A DNA stretch of 64,000 nt, from the NCBI RefSeq assembly GCF_000154785.2, contig NC_015730.1:1736001-1800000 (forward strand). The letters are read 5' to 3'. The DNA comes from Roseobacter litoralis Och 149 (GTDB lineage Bacteria > Pseudomonadota > Alphaproteobacteria > Rhodobacterales > Rhodobacteraceae). The notes beneath the pieces are model-generated. The model saw only the letters and a list, made by a program, of their open reading frames with translations, was not told where the DNA came from and made no database searches. Every line of letters begins with the position of its first letter. Position 1 is the stretch's first letter. A program made the position numbers and the translations under genes. Positions 1 to 8,775 of the stretch are shown here, one piece after another.

Positions 1-215
1 CGGGTGACATGCACCTTGTGAGACCAGCTGTCGGACGCCAGCGTCACGGCGTTTTCCATATTGGCGCGTCCGGCAAGACCCGGCAGGTCAAACGCAAAGA
101 ATATATAGACGAAATAGACGGCGATGATCGACGGGATGCCAAAGCCAATCAAGCGCTTGCGCTGAAAAAGCTTTTCGGCCTCAAACTTGGTCGCGTCCAG
201 ATCAATCGCGGTCAT
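1..215 (-). CDS. phnE: Phosphonate ABC transporter permease, second PhnE (5' part only)
   Basis: Only the N-terminal ~71 residues lie in the window; the gene runs off the left edge. The start ATG at 215-213 overlaps the stop codon of the upstream permease (ATGA), so it is translationally coupled and last in the phnC-D-E-E order seen here. The fragment has a charged cytoplasmic N-terminus, then a hydrophobic first membrane segment (FGIPSIIAVYFVYIFFAF). Tandem phnE genes are common in alphaproteobacterial phosphonate operons. The assignment rests mainly on context, because the conserved permease loop is outside the window. Confidence 0.8.
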   Translation of the reverse strand, partial: MTAIDLDATKFEAEKLFQRKRLIGFGIPSIIAVYFVYIFFAFDLPGLAGRANMENAVTLASDSWSHKVHVT

Positions 216-1087
216 TGGCCTTGCCCCTCGGTCAGTCGGTTGCGGTAGCGGCTGGAAAGTTGATCAAAGAACACGATCGTTCCGAACAGAAGGATGAAAA
301 TCGCAGCGGCTTCATCAAAACGGCCGGGTCCCCAAGCCATGGAATTGCGCAGCTCATATCCCAGCCCGCCCGCGCCAACGAAGCCCAGTATGGCGGATGC
401 ACGAATGTTGATCTCGAAGCGGAGCAAAGCATAGCTCAGGTAGTTTGGCGCGACCTGTGGCAGCACGCCCAGAAGCATCCGCTGCAACCATGTGGCACCT
501 GTGGAGGACAGCCCTTCGACAGCTTTCAGGTCGGTGTTTTCGGAGACTTCGGAAAACATCTTGGCCAGAGCGCCCGCCGTGTGGATGGCGATGGCGATCA
601 TGGCCGGCACCGGGCCGCCACCCAGTACAAAGATCAGAACCAACGCGATGACGATTTCGGGCACGGCGCGCATGATGTCTGAAATGCGGCGGAACAAGGG
701 GATCAGACGCGGCCATTTCGCCAAGCCGCGGGTGCCCAGCAGCGACAGGAACAAACCGCCCATTGCCCCGATCAGGGTCGAGACGGCCGCGATGTTGATG
801 GTCTCCACCAAGGCGGGAAAATACTTGGCGATCAGCGCAGGCAGATCGGCGCGTTTCTCCCACGCTTCGGACAGAACATCGGCAGGGTAGTCGCCGATCT
901 GGTGAAGACCTTCCCAGAAACCACCGGCATTGCGATCATCCGCGACATTAAAGCCCGACACCATCAGAACGACGAAAATCAGGAGGGTGAGACCGCCATA
1001 GAGCCTGCGGCGTTGTACCTGCGCCATATAGGCAGACTGTATGTTGCCTATTGTATGCGCCGAACCGCTAAGTGATATGTCTGACAT
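212..1087 (-). CDS. phnE: Phosphonate ABC transporter permease PhnE
   Basis: Inner-membrane subunit of a phosphonate/phosphite importer. The 291-residue protein has a first membrane span near residues 35-50 and a cluster of spans through the C-terminal two thirds. It carries the binding-protein-dependent permease loop (EGLSSTGATWLQRMLLGVLPQ, then NIRASAILGFVGAGGLG) typical of PhnE. The ATG at 1087 is preferred to an upstream TTG at 1099 because a G-rich ribosome site lies just upstream. It follows phnD after a hairpin-containing gap and overlaps the next phnE by ATGA. Confidence 0.93.
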   Translation of the reverse strand: MSDISLSGSAHTIGNIQSAYMAQVQRRRLYGGLTLLIFVVLMVSGFNVADDRNAGGFWEGLHQIGDYPADVLSEAWEKRADLPALIAKYFPALVETINIAAVSTLIGAMGGLFLSLLGTRGLAKWPRLIPLFRRISDIMRAVPEIVIALVLIFVLGGGPVPAMIAIAIHTAGALAKMFSEVSENTDLKAVEGLSSTGATWLQRMLLGVLPQVAPNYLSYALLRFEINIRASAILGFVGAGGLGYELRNSMAWGPGRFDEAAAIFILLFGTIVFFDQLSSRYRNRLTEGQGQ

Positions 1088-1110
1088 CCCGGCCCCCAAA
1101 CAGAAGAATA

Positions 1111-1134
1111 CCGGCAGCCCATGGAGGCTGCCGG
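1111..1134 (-). terminator. Hairpin between phnD and phnE
   Basis: Perfect 9-bp stem CCGGCAGCC / GGCTGCCGG with a 6-nt loop, followed on the minus strand by a modest T-rich run (TATTCTTCTGTTT). It sits just after the binding-protein gene and before the permease. The likely roles are partial termination or 3'-end protection, giving more PhnD than PhnE. Confidence 0.55.
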
Positions 1135-1151
1135 ATACGTTGCGAAGTGAC

Positions 1152-2063
1152 TTAGTTGCCGATCACGGACTGGCGTGCCGCCACGATGCTCTCGTACATC
1201 GCGTGGGTGACGGGCTGGAAGCCCAGCGTATCGCCCGCAGCGACACCATACGCACATTCCGGGTCTGCTTCGTAAAGACCATCAACCAGCGCAACCATTG
1301 TGGCTTTGACCTCATCGGGCAGGGCTTGACGCAGAACAACGGGGCCTTCGGGGATCACGTTGGATTTCCAGATCTGCACCATGTCATTCATGTCGACGAG
1401 ACCTGCATCAACCGCTTTGCGCAGCGCGCCGGAATTGTAGCCGTCTTCCCAGTTGCCCTGTCCATCGGCCCATGTGACGCCGCCATCGATATCGCCGTTG
1501 TTCACGGCGACGATGGTCTGCTCATGACCGCCCGTGAATTTGACTTCACCGAAGTATTCGCCGGTTTCCATAGTGATGCCGTCCTTGTACTGCGGGATCT
1601 CGATGGACGGGATAAGGTAGCCAGATGTGGAGTTTGGATCACCGAAACCGAACACTTTGCCCTCCATGTCATCCAACGATGTGACGCCGCTGTCGACACG
1701 GGCAAAGCCGATGGAATGATAGCCGACGGAGCCATCAAGATTGACCTTGATCAAAACAGGCTCAACCGCGTCCGGGTCCTGCAGGAAAGTTGCAGCATAG
1801 GAGGACGCGCCCAACCATGCCATGTCGATCGTGCCGCCCAGAAGGCCTTGAATGACGCCATTATAGTCGGCAGGTGCGAAAAGCTTGGTTTCGACGCCGA
1901 GCGCTTCGCTCGTGTAATCCGCCAGACACTGATAGCTGTTCATCCGGTCCTGCGCGTTTTCACCGCCGAGGATCCCGATGCGGAATTCGGTGATGTCTTG
2001 AGCAAAAGCGCCTGTGCTGAGTGTTGTGGAGGCGGCAAGCGCCAGTGCGAGGGTCTTTTTCAT
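1152..2063 (-). CDS. phnD: Phosphonate ABC transporter substrate-binding protein PhnD
   Basis: Periplasmic binding protein of 303 residues. It has a clear Sec signal peptide (about residues 1-21, ending AFA-Q) and family hallmarks such as FRIGILGGENAQDRMNSY at the mature N-terminus and IDMAWLGASSY in the middle. It captures a phosphonate, phosphite or phosphate ester for the PhnE channel. It lies between phnC and phnE and is followed by a stable hairpin. The exact ligand cannot be read from the sequence. Confidence 0.94.
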   Translation of the reverse strand: MKKTLALALAASTTLSTGAFAQDITEFRIGILGGENAQDRMNSYQCLADYTSEALGVETKLFAPADYNGVIQGLLGGTIDMAWLGASSYAATFLQDPDAVEPVLIKVNLDGSVGYHSIGFARVDSGVTSLDDMEGKVFGFGDPNSTSGYLIPSIEIPQYKDGITMETGEYFGEVKFTGGHEQTIVAVNNGDIDGGVTWADGQGNWEDGYNSGALRKAVDAGLVDMNDMVQIWKSNVIPEGPVVLRQALPDEVKATMVALVDGLYEADPECAYGVAAGDTLGFQPVTHAMYESIVAARQSVIGN

Positions 2064-2158
2064 CGGTATCTCCGTGGTTTGTTGCCCGACCGCAGAGCGG
2101 CAGTTTCAGGGCGGGTTGATTTACGTGGCCTGCAGCAGATGCGCAGGCTGAAACCGGC

Positions 2159-2974
2159 TCAGGCGTAGGCTTTCGCTTTGGGAATGTCTGGCCTGTCCAG
2201 TGTCTCGATTTCGGTGGAAGTGGCGGCTTCGGAAAAATCTGCACCAGCCCCGTAGATGTCACGCGCGACATCGGTGGTCAGCTGCTCTGGCGTGCCGTCA
2301 AAAACGATCCGCCCGTCGCGCATCCCGATCACCCGGTCGCAATAGCGCCGCGCCGTCTCAAGCGTATGGAGGTTTGCGATGACCATGCGCCCGTCTTCCT
2401 CATGGATGCGGCGCAGGGCTTGCATGACCACTTGCGCATTCATCGGGTCAAGGCTTGCGATAGGTTCATCGGCGAGGATGATTTTCGGATCCTGCATCAA
2501 AGCGCGCGCAATCGCCACGCGTTGCTGTTGCCCACCCGATAGGGCCTCGGCCCGTTTCGCCGCCTGTTCGGCGATGCCAAGCCGGTCAAGGATTTCAATG
2601 GCGCGGTGGATGTCCGATTGCAGGTAAAGGTTGAACATTGTCGCAAAGGTCGACCGCTTGTTCAGGGTGCCATGCAGCACGTTTGACACGACATCCATGC
2701 GGGGGACGAGGTTGAATTGCTGGAAAATCATGGCGCAACGCGATTGCCAATTCCGCCGCGCAGCCCCCCGCAGCCCGGTAATCTCTTCACCTTCAAAGGT
2801 GATCGTGCCCTCAGAGGCGTTGCTGAGACAATTGACCATCCGCAAGAGCGTGGATTTGCCAGCACCGGAGCGGCCAATGATCCCGATCATGGTGGGCTTT
2901 TCGACCCGGATACTCGCGGCATCCACTGCCGTTTTATCCCCGAACCGCTTGGTCAGCTTATCAATCTTCAGCAT
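2159..2974 (-). CDS. phnC: Phosphonate ABC transporter ATP-binding protein PhnC
   Basis: ATPase of the phosphonate importer, 271 residues. It has Walker [10 protein letters not shown], signature LSGGQQQRV, Walker [14 protein letters not shown] and an H-loop in NLHTLETA. The frame stays open upstream to 3145, but [12 protein letters not shown] is the normal N-terminus and the start at 2974 has a CATGGGGG-type ribosome site, so that start is used. It is the first gene of the phn operon, with a Pho-box-like sequence 38 bp upstream. Confidence 0.95.
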   Translation of the reverse strand: MLKIDKLTKRFGDKTAVDAASIRVEKPTMIGIIGRSGAGKSTLLRMVNCLSNASEGTITFEGEEITGLRGAARRNWQSRCAMIFQQFNLVPRMDVVSNVLHGTLNKRSTFATMFNLYLQSDIHRAIEILDRLGIAEQAAKRAEALSGGQQQRVAIARALMQDPKIILADEPIASLDPMNAQVVMQALRRIHEEDGRMVIANLHTLETARRYCDRVIGMRDGRIVFDGTPEQLTTDVARDIYGAGADFSEAATSTEIETLDRPDIPKAKAYA

Positions 2975-3011
2975 ATCGCCCCCATGTTTGATGAGGGCGT
3001 AACTGTCGGAA

Positions 3012-3029
3012 GCTACGGTTTGATGACGG
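3012..3029 (-). promoter_or_regulatory. Candidate Pho box upstream of phnC
   Basis: Read on the minus strand this is CCGTCATCAAACCGTAGC, two 7-bp half-sites separated by 4 bp. It agrees at about 14 of 18 positions with the PhoB consensus CTGTCAT-N4-CTGTCAT. It lies 38 bp upstream of the phnC start, where PhoB would replace a -35 element. A weaker plus-strand match lies at about 3148-3165. This is an inference from consensus only. Confidence 0.5.
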
Positions 3030-3195
3030 TTTTGAGTCAGTTTCTTTACACAAAAGTAAAAGAAAAATGACACTCCCGGAACGCTGTAGGCGCAGGATAT
3101 TGCAATGATTGATGCATATTGCCTTGTGGCCACAGTTACGCACAACGCTTCATAAAACTGTTACATTTTGGAAATCAGGCGATTAGAGTTCTCAT

Positions 3196-3483
3196 ATGGT
3201 TCTCCACTACGCACTCGCCTTGTCTATCTGCTTCTTCGTTCCCGCGCATGCGCAGATGAGCGACGTGACTTGTGATGACCGCACGCGCATGGCGCATATG
3301 CTGACGCATGATCTGGGTGCAGAGCGTCAGGGGAGGGGCCTGCGTGACCCTGAAACGCTGCTTGAAATCTGGGTCACCCAACGAAACGGTGACTGGATCA
3401 TCGTACAGAACTACACAAACGGGACATCGTGCATTGTTGCCATGGGCGAACATTGGGAAGGCGAAATTCCCGAACCTGTCTAA
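3196..3483 (+). CDS. Small exported protein of unknown function
   Basis: A 95-residue protein with a convincing signal peptide (about residues 1-20, ALALSICFFVPAHAQ). The mature part of ~75 residues contains two cysteines (TCDDRTRM and TSCIVAMGE) that could form a disulfide. The sequence WVTQRNGDWIIVQNYTNGTSC suggests a compact beta-rich periplasmic domain. It is divergent from phnC. The start is supported by the signal peptide rather than by a strong ribosome site. I do not recognise a named family. Confidence 0.7.
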   Translation: MVLHYALALSICFFVPAHAQMSDVTCDDRTRMAHMLTHDLGAERQGRGLRDPETLLEIWVTQRNGDWIIVQNYTNGTSCIVAMGEHWEGEIPEPV

Positions 3484-3500
3484 TTGCTGGCTTTCCTAAA

Positions 3501-3597
3501 GCGTCATGCGAAAAACCTGAATCACGTAATGCTGCCTGAAATCAAAGATTTCAACGCGTTACGTGATACTTGATGTTTCAGGTATTTCGTCAGACGC
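3501..3597. repeat. Imperfect inverted repeat with long arms
   Basis: The left arm 3501-3532 pairs with 3556-3567 (11 of 12 positions, around ATCACGTAATGC) and with 3578-3597 (16 of 20 positions, around GCGTC..CGAAA.ACCTGA). The right arm carries a 10-nt insertion at 3568-3577. There is no poly-T tail, so it is not a simple terminator. It may be a small palindromic intergenic element; no protein is encoded. Confidence 0.6.
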
Positions 3598-4167
3598 ACT
3601 AAGCCACTCCTTGGTGACAGGCTTTCCATCCGCACAAAGGCAGGGGTGTTCAGTGCGATGTTACGCGCCTCACCAGTGGACACGAACTGCTGAACGTTGC
3701 CGGTTCCGCGTTCATCTTATTAACGAACTGCGCAAACTATGCTGCAACACCATGCATCCAGCCCTGCCCATACCTTGCGGCATATCGCGTATCAGCCATC
3801 CCGCGCCACCATTCATGTATTTGCCAGTCGAAAGTCCGCAACCGCGCAGCCAGAAGGGCGCGGCCGTGACATATTAGGCGGTCGCCATGGGAAACAGCGC
3901 CCCTTCGGCCGATCACTTTACCAGTGAACACCTCAGCCGAAGGATGTTGATCGTCGTGCCAGAATAACGGGCGATCTCTTGCGCTTTCATCACCTGCCGC
4001 GCGGCAACGTCGGACATGACAGTATAACGAATGCCACCGCACCTGTTTCAGTGTAACAAAAGTGCACTCCGGCTGCCTGTCCGGAGTGCAGCGACGCAAA
4101 TAGAGGGTGCCACTCACATCCATGTCTATTCGGGGAGCGCTTTTCGTCGAATTGCGGCGGGGCGTCT
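3598..4167. other. Spacer with no convincing gene
   Basis: About 570 bp without an open frame that has both coding character and a ribosome site. A minus-strand open frame at 3737-4174 exists but shows no recognisable domain and runs into the dispersed repeat, so it is not called. The stretch separates the phosphonate region from repeat copy 1. Confidence 0.5.
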
Positions 4168-4430
4168 TGTGCACTGCATGTGCAACGTGAAATCGCTTTC
4201 TGTCGTGCGTTCGGCGGTTATGTGGATTTGGTTGGGCCGAAGCGCGTTGGATATGGACCGTCCCAAGGATACCACTAACTCTGGCACGGGAAACAGTAAT
4301 GCGTCCCGTGCCGCGCCCATCAAAAGGCCAGTGATTTGAATGTCGGCTTGGGGCACGGGCGGTCGCACGCCTTTCTTACCGCTCCCCGATCGCATCATGT
4401 TGGGCGCACGGTCCGGTAAACAGTGAAGAG
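4168..4430 (+). repeat. Composite dispersed repeat, copy 1
   Basis: The middle block 4168-4250 begins TTGTGCACTGCATGTGCAAC and ends in AGCGCGTTGG. It matches blocks at 33251-33345, 42088-42180 and 52932-53030, with a ~10-bp internal deletion. The right block 4330-4430 (GCTTGGGGCACGGGC, CGATCGCATC, TCCGGTAAACAGTG) aligns with 42250-42372. The left block (GGGGGCTAGACCGCCCC in copy 2) is degraded or missing here. Any open frames inside are repeat-derived. Confidence 0.7.
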
Positions 4431-4584
4431 CGGGCCTAGTCTGGGTTGGACCCGAGTGTCGCACAGGAGGGACTGAGCGCCATTCCGCTGCTGCTTTTCC
4501 AATGACCGCTTTAGGTCTCCATTGCGAGGTGTCTTTGCATTGAGCCCTCTCGTATACCGTCGCAGAATCGACTATCCTCGGAGC

Positions 4585-4950
4585 ATGCCTGCAGTGCTTT
4601 CAACCTTTTGTAAGCTTCTCACACCCCTCGCATTGATTTTCGCGATGGCAGTATCAGGTTTTGCGCATAAGACGATGCAACCTTCCTTATCGCCGGGTTT
4701 TGCAGCCTACGTTGCAGCGGGTGGCTCGCTGGCAGACATCTGTAGCGGCTCAGGCGAGCAGGATGGAGCACAGGGCCAGAAGTGTGAAGCCTGCCGGTTG
4801 ATCGGGGCAGCACTGGTGCCGCGAAACTGCCATGGCATCGCTCTCAAACTATCGGATCAAACGCGCATATTCACATTTATCGCCAAGCGGTTGCATCACA
4901 CCCGTCCGCTTGACCCTGCACGCCTGACGCGCGCCCCACCCCAAGCCTGA
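4585..4950 (+). CDS. Small Cys-containing membrane/exported protein preceding the PepSY gene
   Basis: A 121-residue protein. It has an N-terminal hydrophobic segment (LLTPLALIFAMAVSGFA, about residues 10-27) that acts as a signal peptide or anchor. A soluble part follows with spaced cysteines (DICSGSG..., QKCEACRL, RNCHG) and a basic tail. This layout resembles the DUF2946-like proteins often encoded beside metal-uptake or PepSY genes. The ATG at 4585 is chosen because it starts the signal peptide; the frame is open further upstream from a TTG. It lies 64 bp ahead of the PepSY gene and is probably co-transcribed. A metal-related role is inferred from context. Confidence 0.65.
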   Translation: MPAVLSTFCKLLTPLALIFAMAVSGFAHKTMQPSLSPGFAAYVAAGGSLADICSGSGEQDGAQGQKCEACRLIGAALVPRNCHGIALKLSDQTRIFTFIAKRLHHTRPLDPARLTRAPPQA

Positions 4951-5014
4951 CCTCATCCATCAGAGTTCAATTTTTGCCCGACTTCATGCGGGCACAGAGG
5001 CTTGGAGCCAACTT

Positions 5015-6403
5015 ATGACATCGACTGACATCAATGCGCAGCCCGAGGGCAGCGCGAACAAACTCTATTTTGCAGCGTGGCGCTGGCATTTCTATGCGGG
5101 GCTTTTCGTTTTTCCGTTTCTTGCCACACTTGCGATTACCGGTATGGCGATGCTGTGGATCGCCTGGATCGATGGGCGTGACGGGGAACGCACTGTGGTC
5201 GTTCCTCAAGAAATCCTGCAGCCTGTCTCGGTGCAGGCAGAGGCGGCAGTTGCTTCTGTCCCCGACGGCACGTTGAAGCAATACGTCGCCCCGCGCACAG
5301 ATAGTGTAGCAGCCCTGTTTCGCGTAGACGCAGGTGACGACGCCATAATGGTCGCAGTCGATCCCTACACCGCGCAGGTCATTGAAACATTCCCACGCCG
5401 CAGTGGGTGGTATGACTTCGCCGACAACATCCACAGCGAATTGATGCTGGGTGTCACGGGCGACCGGATTCTGGAAACGGCAGCATCGCTGACCTTGGTC
5501 TTGATCGCCACAGGGCTTTATATGTGGTGGCCAAGAGACGCTGGTTGGCGTCGTGCATTGATCCCAAGTTTTGGCCCCGGTCGGACCTTGTGGAAATCAC
5601 TGCATGGCGTTGTCGGTATCTGGCTGTCGCTGTTCCTGGTTTTCTTCCTTATTTCGGGACTGGCCTGGGCCGGTATCTGGGGCGGTAAGATAGTGCAGGC
5701 CTGGAGCCAGTTCCCGGCTGAAAAGTGGGACAACGTGCCCTTGTCGGATGAGACCCACGCAAGCATGAACCACGACCGCCGCGAGGTACCTTGGGTGCTT
5801 GAGCAGACACCAATGCCCGCATCGGGTAGTGATGTCGGGAGTGCGGGTGTGGAAAACGGCGTCGTGACGCTTGATGCGGTGGATGCGCTTGCACGCCAGA
5901 TCGGGTTTGACGCCCGCTATCAACTCAACCTGCCGCAATCGCAAGACGGCGTTTGGACGCTCAGCCGGGATTCGATGAATACCGACAGCGCCGATCCGAT
6001 GTCAGACCGAACGGTTCATGTCGATCAGTACACCGGCAAAATACTGGCAGATGTTCGCTTCGAGGACTACTCGCTGGCAGGTAAGGCGATGGCAGTCGGT
6101 ATCGCGTTGCACATGGGCACGTTGGGATTGTGGAGCGTTCTTGCCAATTCGCTTGTCTGCTTGTCCGTCTTGTTTTTGTGCATCAGCTCCATCGTCCTTT
6201 GGTGGAAACGTCGCCCCGTCAAAGCTGGCCGTCTCGCAGCACCGCCGATGCCAAAGGAACTGCCGCTCTGGCAAGGCGCTGTCCTGGTTGGCTTGGCGGT
6301 TTCAATGGCCTTTCCTATGGCCGGTCTCGCGTTGCTGACCGTGCTCGCGATAGATGCTCTGATCTTGTCACGATTGCCCAAGCTGCGACATAGGTTGACC
6401 TGA
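5015..6403 (+). CDS. PepSY-associated transmembrane protein (PiuB-like)
   Basis: A 462-residue inner-membrane protein of the PepSY_TM family, which is linked to iron-siderophore utilisation or periplasmic reduction. The first span is at about residues 25-50 (FYAGLFVFPFLATLAITGMAMLWI). A periplasmic PepSY-type domain follows, then spans near LTLVLIATGLYMWW and IWLSLFLVFFLISGLAW. A second periplasmic section includes DRTVHVDQYTGKILADVRF, and two or more terminal spans end the protein. A GGAG ribosome site lies 7 nt before the start. The gene ends just before a strong hairpin. The exact substrate is unknown. Confidence 0.85.
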   Translation: MTSTDINAQPEGSANKLYFAAWRWHFYAGLFVFPFLATLAITGMAMLWIAWIDGRDGERTVVVPQEILQPVSVQAEAAVASVPDGTLKQYVAPRTDSVAALFRVDAGDDAIMVAVDPYTAQVIETFPRRSGWYDFADNIHSELMLGVTGDRILETAASLTLVLIATGLYMWWPRDAGWRRALIPSFGPGRTLWKSLHGVVGIWLSLFLVFFLISGLAWAGIWGGKIVQAWSQFPAEKWDNVPLSDETHASMNHDRREVPWVLEQTPMPASGSDVGSAGVENGVVTLDAVDALARQIGFDARYQLNLPQSQDGVWTLSRDSMNTDSADPMSDRTVHVDQYTGKILADVRFEDYSLAGKAMAVGIALHMGTLGLWSVLANSLVCLSVLFLCISSIVLWWKRRPVKAGRLAAPPMPKELPLWQGAVLVGLAVSMAFPMAGLALLTVLAIDALILSRLPKLRHRLT

Positions 6404-6410
6404 GCCCAAA

Positions 6411-6444
6411 GCCGGGCACCGCTCCGTCTTGAGGGGTGCCCGGC
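6411..6444 (+). terminator. Hairpin after the PepSY gene
   Basis: A 10-bp perfect stem GCCGGGCACC / GGTGCCCGGC with a 14-nt loop begins 8 bp after the stop codon. Only a short, weak T-containing tail follows (CATTCTCG). It is a probable transcription end for the PepSY operon and lies between convergent genes. Confidence 0.6.
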
Positions 6445-6636
6445 CATTCTCGTCGAAGCTGCCGTTCGAAAGATTTCGGAAATTCTGCTGTGCGGCCCGT
6501 CGAACCTGACCTTTGCCGCGTCCGCGACATTATTCGACCATCTCTGAAAATCGACAAGAGCGTTTTCGTAAAATCAAACTGTTGTGCCACCTGATTGCAA
6601 AAGCGGGTGCACCGGTCGCGGACTTTCCTCATGAGC

Positions 6637-8034
6637 TTACACCTGCATGTCGGGTGCGGTGCGTTCCAGATGAGTGCCCATTGGCGCGCCCACAGGGCTG
6701 CCGTTCTGCATGACAGTTCTTCCGCGCAGGATGGTACGCACGGGCCAGCCCGTCACCTCGAACCCCTCCCATGGTGTGTAATCAGAGCCGTGATGCAGAT
6801 CCTCCTGGCGAATGGGTTTGGTTATCGTCGGATCCCAGAGCGTTATGTCGGCATCCGCACCGACCATGATCGCCCCCTTGCGCGGATAAAGCCCGTAGAG
6901 ACGGGCGTGATTGGTGGCGGTGATCGCAGCAAAGCGTTCAAGCGACAGACGCCCTGCCACCACGCCTTCGGAAAAGAGGATCGGCAGGCGTGTCTCGACC
7001 CCCGGAATGCCGTTTGGGATATTGCGAAAACTCTTGCGGGCGCCGGGGGCATCCTTGCCCGCCGTATCGTTGAAGCGAAAAGGACAGTGGTCTGACGAAA
7101 ACAGATCAAATGTACCTTGTTCGATGCCGGCCCATATCTTCGGCCATTCATCCGCAGTACGCGGCGGGGGAGAGCAGACGTATTTCGCCCCGTCAAACCC
7201 GTCGCGATCCAGATCAGACGCAGTCAGCGTGATATACTGCGGACAGGTTTCGGCAAAAACCGTCAGTCCCCGCGCGCGGGCACGCACGATCTCCTCGGTC
7301 GCCTCGCCGTTGGAAACGTGCACGATGGTCAGCGGCACGCCCGCGATTTCGGCCAATGATATGGCGCGATGGGTCGCTTCACGCTCCACCGGGACGGGCC
7401 GCGTCGTTGCATGATGGTAGGGGCTGGTTTCACCTTTGCGCTCAGCCCGGTCGCGCAGGAATTCAATGGCGTCTTCGTTTTCGGCGTGGACCATGACCAT
7501 GGCATTCTGTTCCTTTGCCACCGCCATGACTTCGAGGATCTGGCGATCTGACAGGGCAAGGCCCGCATAGGTCATGAAAACCTTGAAACTGGTATAGCCG
7601 GCCTGGATCAGCGCGGGCAGGTCCTGACCTAGCGTGACGGGGTCGGTTTGCTTGACGATCAGGTGAAAGGACACGTCGGTCATGCAGTTGCCTTCTGCCT
7701 TCTTGCGGTAGGCCGCCACTGCCTCGCGCAGGGTTTGGCCATCCTCCGGCAGGCAGAACGGCAGGATGGTCGTGTTGCCGCCGCAAGCTGCCGCGCGGGT
7801 GCCCGAGATAAAATCATCGGCCATCTCAATCCCCGGGCCTGAGGGTTGCGAGATATGCACATGGCTGTCGATCCCGCCGGGCAGGGCGATCAGGCCTGTG
7901 GCGTCGATCACCTCTGTGCCCGTCAACCCGCTGCCAAGGGTTGCGATCTGCCCTTGCGTGATGCCGATGTCGCATATTGTGGTCCCGCTCGCAGTGACGA
8001 CGCGGGCCCCGGTGATGACGGTGTCATGGGTCAT
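6637..8034 (-). CDS. Dihydropyrimidinase/D-hydantoinase-type cyclic amidohydrolase
   Basis: A 465-residue metal-dependent hydrolase that should open hydantoin, dihydropyrimidine or allantoin-type rings. It shows the metal ligands HVH in GGIDSHVHISQP, a probable carboxylated lysine in SFKVFMTYAG, histidines in MVHAENED and TIVHVSNGEA, and the SSDHCPF motif shared by hydantoinases. The start at 8034 overlaps the racemase stop (ATGA); the frame extends upstream through the racemase but that is not coding. It is the last gene of the operon importer-amidase-racemase-hydantoinase. The exact ring substrate cannot be assigned. Confidence 0.93.
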   Translation of the reverse strand: MTHDTVITGARVVTASGTTICDIGITQGQIATLGSGLTGTEVIDATGLIALPGGIDSHVHISQPSGPGIEMADDFISGTRAAACGGNTTILPFCLPEDGQTLREAVAAYRKKAEGNCMTDVSFHLIVKQTDPVTLGQDLPALIQAGYTSFKVFMTYAGLALSDRQILEVMAVAKEQNAMVMVHAENEDAIEFLRDRAERKGETSPYHHATTRPVPVEREATHRAISLAEIAGVPLTIVHVSNGEATEEIVRARARGLTVFAETCPQYITLTASDLDRDGFDGAKYVCSPPPRTADEWPKIWAGIEQGTFDLFSSDHCPFRFNDTAGKDAPGARKSFRNIPNGIPGVETRLPILFSEGVVAGRLSLERFAAITATNHARLYGLYPRKGAIMVGADADITLWDPTITKPIRQEDLHHGSDYTPWEGFEVTGWPVRTILRGRTVMQNGSPVGAPMGTHLERTAPDMQV

Positions 8035-8774
8035 GTTTTTTCTCCGGCGATCACGGCAGTCAGCTCTGTGCCCAACCCGGTTGAGGTCTTGTGCAAGGGG
8101 CGGTTTGTGCGATTGTCGTAGCTGGGCGCAAGGCGCAGCAGCGCCAAAGCCTGCAAGGTCGCCGCCGCAATGGGGTCGACCAAAATACCCGGCGCATCCC
8201 ACGCGATCACAGGAGCCAGTCCGGCCAGGGGCGCGCCGCCCATGATCACCACGTCCGCACCATCAAGTGCTACGGCGTCACGCGCCAGATCGATCAGGTC
8301 CTGCCTGAGTGCAGTTGCAACATTCTCGAGCGTATCCGGCGCTGTTACGGGGCACCGTACCCCTGTAAAACGGGCGCCCAACCCGGTCTGGTGCACGCAA
8401 TCGGAGTACCAGCGCGACATGTGAGGCGAGAACGTCACGACCGAAAAACGCTCTCCGAGCATCGCGGCAGACATGACTGCGGCCTCGGCCATACCGACGA
8501 TGGGCAGATCAAACAGTTCGCGTGCCGCTGTCAGACCGGGATCACCAAAGGCTGCGATGATGACCGCGTCCACATCGCTTTGGTGACTGGCAATGGTATC
8601 AAGCACCGCCGCGCCCGCAATCTGGGCCTCTGCGCGCGAGGAGATATAGGGAAAGCCTGTGCGGGCCGTGACGGGGACGATCTCGGCCTGCTGGCTGGCG
8701 ATCTGCCGTGCGACCGTGGTCATCGCCTCTGTCATGCTTTGCGTTGTATTCGGATTGATCAGCAACAGGCGCAT
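8031..8774 (-). CDS. Aspartate/glutamate/hydantoin racemase family protein
   Basis: A 247-residue protein starting MRLLLINPNTTQSMT, the usual N-terminus of hydantoin racemases. The cofactor-independent cysteine-pair fold is expected. An Ala-rich AFGDPGLTAARELFD segment is present, along with MGGAPLAGLAP near the C-terminus. The usual first catalytic cysteine appears to be replaced by Ala (AAFGDPG), while GVRCPVTAPD holds a cysteine elsewhere, so racemase chemistry needs confirming. It lies between the amidase and the hydantoinase, with a 1-bp gap and an ATGA overlap respectively. Confidence 0.85.
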   Translation of the reverse strand: MRLLLINPNTTQSMTEAMTTVARQIASQQAEIVPVTARTGFPYISSRAEAQIAGAAVLDTIASHQSDVDAVIIAAFGDPGLTAARELFDLPIVGMAEAAVMSAAMLGERFSVVTFSPHMSRWYSDCVHQTGLGARFTGVRCPVTAPDTLENVATALRQDLIDLARDAVALDGADVVIMGGAPLAGLAPVIAWDAPGILVDPIAAATLQALALLRLAPSYDNRTNRPLHKTSTGLGTELTAVIAGEKT

Positions 8775-8775
8775 G

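Noticed and set aside
1041..2168. 375-codon plus-strand frame opposite phnD
   Set aside because: It is a shadow of phnD; the protein has no domain and phnD is unambiguous.
3737..4174. 145-codon minus-strand open frame
   Set aside because: It has no recognisable domain, no clear ribosome site, and overlaps the start of repeat copy 1.
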